Assembly: GCA_036571765.1 (NCBI GenBank)
Contig: BROE01000022.1
Coordinates: 10,870,282 to 10,934,281, forward strand
Reading direction: 5' to 3'
Length of the DNA: 64,000 nucleotides
From: Plecoglossus altivelis
Lineage: Eukaryota > Chordata > Actinopteri > Osmeriformes > Plecoglossidae
Below are positions 56,761-64,000 of the stretch, piece after piece (positions within the stretch are counted from its first letter, which is position 1; each line of letters begins with the position of its first letter). The position numbers and the translations under genes are program-made. Under the pieces are notes generated by a model, which saw nothing but the letters and a program-made list of their open reading frames with translations, ran no database searches and had not been told where the DNA came from.

Positions 56761-56766
56761 AATAAA
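56761..56766 (+). terminator. ankrd10 polyadenylation signal
   Basis: AATAAA ~480 bp after the stop codon; an additional ATTAATAAAC lies near 56808-56817. Confidence 0.55.
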
Positions 56767-57100
56767 ATGGTAAAAACTCAATGCATGTGATTATTCTACA
56801 CAGGACTATTAATAAACTATGAATAATATGCTATTGTTCTGAACATGAGGTTGAACTATATACCTCCAGTTTGAGTCATTAGTAGTTTGCTTACAGCAAT
56901 TGTTACCTTATTTCATAACCGTAAAATTCTGAACTGCGTTCACAGACCACACAAACAACTGCATAAAACGGGGTATCTCATTTGAGGGTTCCAAAAGTGT
57001 ATGTCTCTATTATTCTACAAAAGTTCTGAATAGTTCTACAATTAATAGTATACCAGCATAAACACACTAAACTTGTGTCGACCACATACCAACCCACCAC

Positions 57101-57182
57101 CTTCACGTGTATGAACACCCGATTGTCACCTGTCACCAGCTCAAACCACGGCCGACCTTGGTCGTTGGACACTCTGACCTCA
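57101..57182 (-). other. Unassigned exon-like segment, minus strand
   Basis: 82 bp bounded on the minus strand by TTTTTGCAG| and |GTGGTG. After one leftover base it encodes 27 codons: EVRVSNDQGRPWFELVTGDN then RVFIHVK. Nineteen of the 27 codons end in G or C within AT-rich surroundings, and the peptide has ordinary protein composition. It lies in the ~0.8 kb gap between ankrd10 and ube2a, on the opposite strand. I do not recognise the family and found no convincing partner exons, so it could be a relic exon, part of an undetected small gene, or chance. Confidence 0.4.
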
Positions 57183-57616
57183 CTGCAAAAATAGATACGT
57201 CACAGTAACCACTCCCCCTCTGGTCTATGAAAATAATTTTATTGGGATGAGAGCTGCAAAGTGTACAATGGTTGTACGTTCATATCTCTGAATATTATAC
57301 AATATTATACCAAAATATTTTTAAATATAGAAAAACAATTCAGATATGTCTGGGCTGAAACTGAAAGTTCGTTTGTGACATTTCTCTGGTCACACACTGG
57401 AGTGATGTCCCCTATTTGCTGAAGTGGTATTGCCGAATATATAGAGGGATTTACCACTTGCCAGAAGCTAAGGTAGAATCGCATTTTCCTGTCGTCGGGG
57501 GAAGGGGGAAGCGGAATCAAACACTTCAGTAAACACTAGTTAGCTGCCAACAACAAATCTCCTTAGCCATAAGTCATTCGTCCCTAATAAAACAGGTATC
57601 CATCACACATTAGACA

Positions 57617-57660
57617 ATGTCAACACCGGCAAGAAGACGGCTTATGAGAGACTTTAAGCG
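57617..57660 (+). CDS. ube2a: ube2a exon 1
   Basis: ATG 57617-57619, donor CG|GTGAGT. Encodes [14 protein letters not shown] plus a split Arg codon. Confidence 0.95.
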
Positions 57661-59575
57661 GTGAGTAGATCAAGAATGGTCGTGTCACTGTTAATTCTTG
57701 ATGTTGGTTCGTGTGAAGCTAGCTCGCTACTATACCACCGACCCAGTGCTAGATAGCAGCTAGAGCTATGGTAAAACACACTGTCGTTATCTAGTAAGTG
57801 CAGGCATACTTAATTAACCGTAGATTGACTTCATACTTCAAAATAACATTCGCTTGATATCAAATTATTTGTGGTGATTTCGCCTTGTCTACTGGTCCTA
57901 GGACAATCAGTACGATTATTTGCTCCTGCAACCAGCCGGCAAACCACCGCCAGGCTACGTTTGACGACTTTTTAGCTAGAACGAGCTAGCCTGGCTAGCG
58001 AGCACTGTACCTCTGGTGTTGAAATAATGGTCTGGTAATGTTGCGACATGGCACTCGGGTTTAATTTAGCTAGCCGTCTAGCTTTTTGGCGTCCTAGCCG
58101 TACCAATATCTACTGGCTGGAAACTACTCAAGTATCAGCCGTTTATATGATTTCATTGAATGTGGATAGACGAAATAGTGATACGTCAACAGTAGCAAAC
58201 ATGGCTAGTGGTACATTAAGAAGCAGATATAACTCCTACTCTCGTGAAGATGTAAAGCACTATAAAGCACAAAATTGTTGCCTTTAGCTCATCAGAAAGG
58301 AATCATGTAGTTATTCGCATGTACATGTAGCTAGCGAGGTGTTTGACACGTGGAACTAAGCTTTCCTATGACTCCCCACTGCAGGCTACAGGAGGATCCA
58401 CCGGCGGGTGTTAGCGGTGCCCCATCAGAAAACAACATCATGGTGTGGAATGCGGTCATTTTCGGGTAAGATGGCGGGGCATACTTGGTGTGTGGTCGAA
58501 TAACTTGACTGTGGAGTGCACCTTGACATGATTATACTGCACCGCATAGACTCTGAGTTTGAATGCACGGACACGAACCTCAATAGACTACATACAACTG
58601 TATACAAATATTATTATACAACAGTTTTGCAAATTATAACCAAACAGAAGTCTAATGTGTCCTTTTCTCTCTGTTTACAGCCCAGAAGGAACTCCTTTTG
58701 AGGACGGTGAGACTGCAGTACTTTTTATTACTTATTATCAAACATACTACCTGAGTACATGTGTGCAAACGTACATGAATGTGAACATTAATGCATATGA
58801 CTAAAGCACAGTCTGTTTCATGCTTCACCTTTTCTGTCGCAGGGACATTCAAGCTTACTGTAGAATTTACGGAAGAATACCCAAACAAGCCTCCAACAGT
58901 CAGATTTGTGTCAAAGATGTTTCATCCAAATGGTAATTTTACTGCTGTTCTGAGTTATATTTTATAACCGAAGAGGAGGAAGAGTATCATGGTGGTTAGG
59001 ATGGAGGATTATGGTTTACGTTTGTGTTCTGTGCATTGTGTGTTGTATCAACAGTTTACGCAGATGGCAGTATATGCTTGGATATCCTCCAGAACCGATG
59101 GAGTCCAACCTATGATGTGTCCTCCATTCTTACTTCTATCCAGGTAGGATACGGTTCAAAGTTGTCCGGCCACTTAGAAAGACTCCTTGTAGCACCTGCA
59201 AAAGCTATTCATGTTACAAGTAAACGCTCAACCTCGGTAGAAATTCATGCTATTCAAGCACTGGCTAAGAAATGATTGCTTTACAGTGGGACAGACTTAC
59301 TAGAGCTCGGCCTCTTATCAAGCCTATGGTTGTTTGTGTTTGGTAAACCTGTCCTGTTTGTAACTGTTTTGTATGTACATTGTTGGCATGTCTGACACTC
59401 CTGCCCCCATCCCTTATCACATCTCCCTGCTACCTCTTCATCCCAGTCCTTGCTGGATGAGCCCAACCCAAACAGCCCAGCCAACAGCCAGGCGGCCCAG
59501 CTTTATCAAGAGAACAAGAGGGAGTACGAGAAGCGTGTGTCGGCCATCGTAGAACAGAGCTGGAGGGATAGTTGA
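57617..59575 (+). CDS. ube2a: Ubiquitin-conjugating enzyme E2 A (RAD6 homologue; 6 exons, 152 aa)
   Basis: E2 enzyme that, with RAD18 or RNF20/40, monoubiquitinates PCNA and histone H2B. Exons 57617-57660, 58385-58465, 58681-58706, 58843-58932, 59055-59143 and 59447-59575 total 459 nt, exactly the 152 aa of vertebrate UBE2A. The protein starts [20 protein letters not shown]. Catalytic Cys88 lies in [14 protein letters not shown] and the HPN motif in MFHPNVYADG. PPAGVSG, IMVWNAV and SWRD favour UBE2A over UBE2B (PPVGVSG, IMQWNAV, SWND). The last residue is Ser, where human UBE2A ends in Cys. It has introns, so it is not a retrocopy. Confidence 0.97.
57661..58384 (+). other. ube2a intron 1
   Basis: 0.72 kb, with several GCTAGC/TAGCTAGC-rich patches. 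No exon recognised; the open frame at 58048-58287 has no recognisable protein character. Confidence 0.65.
58385..58465 (+). CDS. ube2a: ube2a exon 2
   Basis: Acceptor TGCAG, donor GG|GTAAGA. Encodes [20 protein letters not shown] and VWNAVIF. Confidence 0.96.
58681..58706 (+). CDS. ube2a: ube2a exon 3 (26-nt microexon)
   Basis: Acceptor TTACAG, donor G|GTGAGA. Encodes GPEGTPFED across the junctions. Too short for an ORF scan but required for the frame. Confidence 0.95.
58843..58932 (+). CDS. ube2a: ube2a exon 4
   Basis: Acceptor CGCAG, donor G|GTAATT. Encodes [20 protein letters not shown] and [10 protein letters not shown]. Confidence 0.96.
59055..59143 (+). CDS. ube2a: ube2a exon 5 (catalytic cysteine)
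   Basis: Acceptor CAACAG, donor CAG|GTAGGA. Encodes [20 protein letters not shown] and [10 protein letters not shown], with active-site Cys88. Confidence 0.96.
59447..59575 (+). CDS. ube2a: ube2a exon 6
   Basis: Acceptor TCCCAG; stop TGA 59573-59575. Encodes [20 protein letters not shown] and ends VEQSWRDS. Confidence 0.96.
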   Translation, partial: SLLDEPNPNSPANSQAAQLYQENKREYEKRVSAIVEQSWRDS

Positions 59576-60295
59576 CCACACACGCCTTCAGCTTTTCCTG
59601 GCTCTGCTGCCCTCTGTCTCTAACTCTGCTGTGTGTAACGCAGGTTTTAGTGGAGTTCATCTTCATTTGGATTTTGTTTTTTTTTCTGCCCCAACCTCCC
59701 CCTTTTCAATTTTTAAGCTTTTTTATGCACTTTACTTTCCCCCCTCTTCCCCGACTTACTATATTCTTGTTTTTTTTAAGACTTGGGTGATTTTTCTTTT
59801 TTTCCTATCCTCCCTTTTTGTTTTGGTCTATAATGGGACATTATGTGCTGAATTTCAATAGGGATGGATAATCTTCAATGACTTTGCCCCCCTTTAAACT
59901 AGCTGAATTAAATGAGGTGGACTGATTTGTGTTATGTTTGGATGAAATATCAAGTAATCATGATAATCTGATATATCTTTGTATGCCCTCCCACACCCTG
60001 TATTCCCCCTCACTCCTACCCAGTATATCAATAGATACCCTGTCTAAGTGACATTATTGGACTTTATCTTCATTCCCAGAACACAAACTTGACCTGAACC
60101 ACATGATTAACCCATCTTCTTGCTGTGTTGTGAACTCTGTTACATGCATGACAGAAAGAGCGTTCCTATGTTCTTGTTATATTGTTCAGTACTCATGTAT
60201 ATAGGAAACAAACACATTTATGTACAGATTTTGCACTGGTTGTCCACCATTTCTTTTTTCAGCACTTGTAAATAAAAAAGGCAAAGTCTTTACTA
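59576..60295 (+). other. ube2a: ube2a 3' UTR (inferred)
   Basis: T-rich sequence from the stop to just past AATAAA at 60271-60276. Confidence 0.65.
60271..60276 (+). terminator. ube2a polyadenylation signal
   Basis: AATAAA ~700 bp after the stop, facing the ing1 poly(A) signal on the other strand. Confidence 0.6.
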
Positions 60296-60389
60296 TGAAA
60301 GGATCCCTGTTGGTTGGTCATTTGTTGCGTCGCAAACATTTTCTCAAGTTGTTTATCAAGCTGGAACAACCAAAAACCCAACAATCACA

Positions 60390-61473
60390 TAAGAATTTAT
60401 CAATACTTTATTGGCAAAGATCATACATAAACACGTTACATGTACACGGAAACACATAACAACATTCATTGGAGACATGGATAGTCCAGCCATGATCCTG
60501 GGTGACACCTGATAGAACACGTGATGGCCTGTTACTATGCTATTTTTGAGTGTGACAGTCGGGACACAGGCAGGTGGAGACAAAGTATGGAGAGGAACCC
60601 TTTGGCACTTGGGATTTTATAATAGACACATGGCTGGCAGGGCTCACAGATGTTACCAGAAGGAAGCAAGAGTCAGTCTGTACAACTTACATACAATTTT
60701 CACAATGCCGAGTTGAAAAAAAACAAACATTTGACCATCTCAACAGTCATGGAAGCAGAATGAAGATATTGTCGGGGCTGAGAACCTCGACTGTGGAGAC
60801 TTGAACACAAACACTGCATGTGGAAGTCCCTGCAGCCTAGATACATCATCTACTATCACAATAATTCAGTCTTTTCTGCCCCAGGTCATAGGCATTTTGT
60901 TGAACACACTTAAAAAACCATGTGTTAATTGGTACATTTTCTAGTAGACTAATGCCGTTAGGCAGTTTTACAAAATTAATGGCACTTGAAGCATGGGGAC
61001 AGTCACTAAACACAGGTCAGGTCTGAATTGATACAAATATGTTTAACATATTAATGTCTCCAAATAGCAACTCTGTGTACCTGTATCTTTCAATAACTGC
61101 ACACTCTTGATTTCAATGTTTTATTAGTTGAATGAAGCATGGTAACAGAATATGGCGGGCGGCAAGGATGCATGCATGATGTTGCAGTCAGTATGAACCA
61201 TAGGTGTGTAAGTGCAGGGCAGTCATCTTTCATTCACGTGGGGTTGCATTGCATTATGTTAAATACACGTATGATGATGACCAGAGGGAGAACAATCTCA
61301 GTCACTGAAAAGCAACTTCAGATGTACAAAAATAACATTTGTCAAGATGTCCCTCTTTCTTCCAATTCTTAACTTTTGTCATCCAACAGCATTGATAGTA
61401 AATTGGAGTAGAAAAATACAATAAACACAGAACTGACAAGACAACAGATTGTCCAAAGGCCCAGACCAAGTAG
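60390..61473 (-). other. ing1: ing1 3' UTR (inferred)
   Basis: About 1.1 kb of unique sequence between the ing1 stop and its minus-strand AATAAA. No other gene seen. Confidence 0.6.
60407..60412 (-). terminator. ing1 polyadenylation signal
   Basis: TTTATT on the plus strand is AATAAA on the minus strand, about 1.06 kb after the ing1 stop and ~130 bp from the ube2a signal. Confidence 0.6.
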
Positions 61474-62106
61474 CTACCTGTTGTAGGCTCTCTCCTTTTT
61501 AGCCCTCTCCAGGGCCTTGTCCATGGTCTTCTCGTTCTCCCCCCGACACTTGGGACAGAACCACTTCCCTTTGGGCTTGTGATGCAGTCCCACGCAAGAG
61601 AAGTGGAACCACTCTATCGGACACTCGTCGTTATCGCAGCCAATCATTTCGCCGTACGACACTTGTTCGCACAAGCAGTACGTGGGCTCGTCAGGGTCGA
61701 TGGGTAGGTCTGGTGGCGACACCTCCCTCTCTGACTTGCCCTTTGACCTCTTTTTCTTCTTGGCCGAGGTCTTGGCCCTCTTCTCCCTGGATGCCCCCAT
61801 GCCTGCCTCTTCGCTGTGATCCAGACCTCCGTAACTCTCCCTGTTCTCGCCGTTCTTCTGCCGCCTGGACCGCTTCCCGCTAGACTTGTCCACGCTGCCT
61901 GAGCTCGGCGTGACTTCGTCGCGGCGCTTGTCGTGGTGTCCTGCCTTGCCTGGGGTGATGGTGGCACAGGACGGAGACATCAAGGATGCCGTGGGGGTGG
62001 TTACAGACGTTGCCGTGGGGATTGTACTTTCGGGGGTCTCCTGAGTGGTGTGCAGGAGTTCTGAGTGCCAGTCCACCTGGCGGGACCTATTTTCTACCAG
62101 CTCCAC
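61474..62106 (-). CDS. ing1: ing1 coding exon 3 (linker, PHD finger, polybasic tail)
   Basis: Acceptor TCCCAG|GTGGAG; stop 61474-61476. Begins VELVENRSRQVDWHSELLHT. PHD core PTYCLCEQVSYGEMIGCDND and WFHFSCVGLHHKPKGKWFCP. Confidence 0.96.
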   Translation of the reverse strand: MELVENRSRQVDWHSELLHTTQETPESTIPTATSVTTPTASLMSPSCATITPGKAGHHDKRRDEVTPSSGSVDKSSGKRSRRQKNGENRESYGGLDHSEEAGMGASREKRAKTSAKKKKRSKGKSEREVSPPDLPIDPDEPTYCLCEQVSYGEMIGCDNDECPIEWFHFSCVGLHHKPKGKWFCPKCRGENEKTMDKALERAKKERAYNR

Positions 62107-62814
62107 CTGGGACAAGATGACACGCATGAAATGACACCATCAAGGAGTGTGCTTGCACACCAAATGCAAATATGGTGTCCTTACAACTTTCTTGTGTCCA
62201 TTCTTATGGTCAATAAGCCTACACATAACCTACCATCTGACCAGCAATCTGGATCTTCTCATCTCCCAGCTCCTGGCTGCGGATCAGGGCTCTCTGAATA
62301 GCAAGCTGAAGTCGGCGCCGCTGCTGTGGGTCAGTCTCCCGGCGGTAACGCTCATAAGCATCATCCAGCTCTTGCAGCACGTCTGAGAAACGAATGAAAG
62401 CGCCTGAGAGAGCAGTACTGTCAAACAACCTAATTGTTCGTCTTAGCTTACGATGGTGCGATGGAAAAAAATCAATTATATGTGACTGTGTCTATAAACG
62501 ATTCGTCAATACAGATTAATTCTGTATTCAGTCCATCTCTATACAATAACCTGAAATGGCACTGTACGTGTGTTCGTATGTTTGGCTAATTTCATAAAAC
62601 GGTGTTTATACCTTGGTAGCTAGCCTAGTTAATTGAACGGTAGTTGAGGTAGCACGGGTAGCTAACTTAAGTTACCTTGATATTTGGCATCGATTTCCTT
62701 CATTAGCGACACACTCCTCTGCAGGTCGAAAGGGAGTGACTCGACCAAGTCCAGATATTCCTCCACATAGTTTGTGACGACGTGGACGGGGTCTCCATTT
62801 GCCGGGTTCAACAT
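61474..62814 (-). CDS. ing1: Inhibitor of growth protein 1 (3 exons, 306 aa)
   Basis: Nuclear reader of H3K4me3 that recruits the SIN3A-HDAC1/2 complex, linked to growth arrest and DNA-damage response. Exons 62676-62814, 62234-62382 and 61474-62106 give 306 aa (human p33ING1b is 279). The N-terminal ING domain (1 to ~105) has MLNPANGDPV, ESLPFDLQRSVSLMKEIDAK and RALIRSQELGDEKIQIAGQM. These match ING1 (MLSPANG) better than ING2. A Ser/Thr/Lys-rich linker with basic clusters (KKKKRSKGK) follows. The C-terminal PHD finger at ~237-285 has Cys240, 242, 253, 258, His264, Cys267, 280 and 283 (C4HC3). The tail KALERAKKERAYNR is the polybasic phosphoinositide-binding region. The longer linker accounts for the extra length. 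An in-frame upstream ATG at 62886-62884 exists, but the MLNPANG start fits the family. Confidence 0.96.
62234..62382 (-). CDS. ing1: ing1 coding exon 2
   Basis: Acceptor TCTCAG, donor ATG|GTAGGT. Fifty codons, DVLQELDDAYERYRRETDPQ through ELGDEKIQIAGQM. Confidence 0.95.
62676..62814 (-). CDS. ing1: ing1 coding exon 1
   Basis: ATG 62814-62812, donor CAAG|GTAACT. Encodes MLNPANGDPVHVVTNYVEEY and continues to EIDAKYQ. Confidence 0.94.
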
Positions 62815-63930
62815 CTTCAGCCAGGGAGACCCGCAATGCCTGACAACAGACGCGATCAAACAAGGCCTATAACTTGCAGTGAACACGGTGCTTGAACCAA
62901 GTACTGCATACCCATGAGACTGTACGCAACCTACTGTGACTAGCTTCTAACCCAAGTAACAACAGTGCCGGGGGAACTGACATCTGAAGAGCTCGACTAC
63001 ACAATCTAGCTAGCCTGATAGCAATCCATATAGCTAACCATAGCCTAAACTGTAATCAAATGCACTTTAATTCCAAACTAGCAGCATATTGTAGGACTAG
63101 CTAAAGTTACATAACTGTCAAGTCTAAATACAACTTGCTAACAATCTAACCTTCATACAAATTTTGTGCGAAAATCCGCTGCCTGTTGATCATTAGACTA
63201 ATGTTAACAAGATTCCTAGCTAACGCGGTAGCTGGCATAGTAGTATCTTGCTAATCTAGCCTAGCTGTGGTTCGCTTGCTAGAAGTTAACGTTAGCTACT
63301 GACTGATTCAAGTAGCGTACGTCTGAACGTTAATGAAATAAATGCATGAAAGCCAAATTGTCACCCATAGATACCTTTCAAATAGTACTTCAAAGTTGTT
63401 TACAGCTACTAGACATCCAGTCCATAAATCCGGTGAAGGTGCATCTGCCCTGCGTCCCTCGTTCAGCGTGGACGGAGGACGGCACTAGTGAACTACGTAA
63501 GCGCCCTAAACTGTTATGTTTATCCGATGTCCCCCTCTGGCGGTTCATGAAAAATAAAGACTGACACGTCTTCTAACATCAACAGCTGAAATATACTGTA
63601 TGTTGTGCTAATGTTGGACTAATGTCTGTTGTTGTAAATGTCTCAAGTGTTGCAGTAGTAAAGCTTGAAACGAACCCTTTTGAAGAAAATGAACTCCTGG
63701 TGAAATCATTTGATGGATGTCAATCAAAGGAAATCACCATTTCACATAAGACACATTGAATGTGAGAACTTAACCCCACCATCGCTATATTATATTTATG
63801 ATAGAGTATGACTGTGTTTAGTGGAACATACTCTGAAGTTTAACAATGAGATTTTTTTTCAACTAAGACCTATTTTAAACAAATTGCCAAGTGCATATTG
63901 ATACAGATTCAGGCATTTGAGAAGGGAAAC
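62815..63930. other. ing1 5' flank and intergenic DNA
   Basis: Contains the presumed ing1 5' UTR and promoter. GC-richer sequence with CpGs lies near 63420-63520. The rest is AT-rich with GCTAGC-type patches. No coding exon recognised. Confidence 0.55.
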
Positions 63931-63933
63931 AAC

Positions 63934-63939
63934 TTTATT
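63934..63939 (-). terminator. Possible polyadenylation signal of a minus-strand gene beyond the window
   Basis: TTTATT (AATAAA on minus) followed leftwards by non-coding sequence. The AT-rich DNA to the window end could be the 3' UTR of a gene whose coding exons lie to the right. Weak evidence: one hexamer only. Confidence 0.25.
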
Positions 63940-64000
63940 TTATCTTACAATTATATAAACAAAACAGAAAATTACAGAAACTAACTCCGTATTACATGAA

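Larger units (their letters stand above)
56281..56785 (+). other. ankrd10: ankrd10 3' UTR (inferred)
   Basis: Extends from the stop to about 20 bp past AATAAA at 56761-56766. Contains a 42-bp direct tandem duplication at 56622-56705. A second AATAAA-like signal lies near 56810. Confidence 0.6.

Noticed and set aside
57305..57520. 71-aa minus-strand frame upstream of ube2a as a first exon for the orphan segment at 57101
   Set aside because: Nearby donors (CAA|GTGGTA or GTG|GTAAAT) are in phase 0, while the orphan segment needs two preceding bases. The peptide is not recognisable.
61474..62127. Possible assignment as ing2 rather than ing1
   Set aside because: The N-terminus MLNPANG and ESLPFDLQRSVSLMKEIDAK match ING1 (MLSPANG, FDLQRNVSLMREIDAK), not the ING2 start.
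62662..62863. Alternative minus-strand frame over ing1 exon 1 (MFDRVCCQALRVSL...)
   Set aside because: Out of frame with the conserved ING domain and has no homology; a shadow.

Overview
This is a vertebrate nuclear genomic window, almost certainly from a ray-finned (teleost) fish. The genes are split into many exons with GT-AG introns. Intergenic and intronic DNA is full of CA, GA, CT and GACA microsatellites. There is also a tRNA-derived SINE, a Tc1-like transposase remnant, short inverted-repeat elements and a solo LTR. Nothing in the window looks bacterial, and I found no operon, CRISPR array or bacterial-style defence locus.

Five protein-coding genes can be reconstructed exon by exon, with reading frames closing across every assigned junction (one ANKRD10 junction is uncertain). 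From left to right: (1) the 3' half of cystathionine beta-synthase (cbs, + strand, 603-3147, 5' exons outside the window); (2) salt-inducible kinase 1 (sik1, - strand, 13 coding exons, 24614 down to 16513, 793 aa); (3) ankrd10 (+ strand, 41305-56280, 338 aa); (4) ube2a/RAD6A (+ strand, 57617-59575, 152 aa); (5) ing1 (- strand, 62814 down to 61474, 306 aa). cbs and sik1 are convergent across about 9.6 kb of non-coding DNA. sik1 and ankrd10 diverge from a 16 kb intergenic block. ankrd10 and ube2a are tandem. ube2a and ing1 end tail to tail with only about 100 bp between their polyadenylation sites.

The layout combines neighbourhoods that are separate in human: CBS/SIK1 (21q22.3), ANKRD10/ING1 (13q34) and UBE2A (Xq24). 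The genes do not form one pathway. cbs is the transsulfuration enzyme, sik1 is a cAMP-inducible AMPK-family kinase, ube2a and ing1 both act in chromatin and DNA-damage signalling, and ankrd10 is a poorly characterised nuclear ankyrin protein.

The best leads are a dense CRE/E-box/TATA promoter upstream of sik1; a Trp-to-Tyr change in the SIK1 activation loop; an unassigned exon-like segment on the minus strand at 57101-57182; two mutually exclusive possible ANKRD10 C-termini; a solo LTR with perfect 5-bp target duplications beyond the sik1 3' end; and a hAT-like MITE with an 8-bp target duplication in ankrd10 intron 5. I did not find a convincing wholly new biological system.
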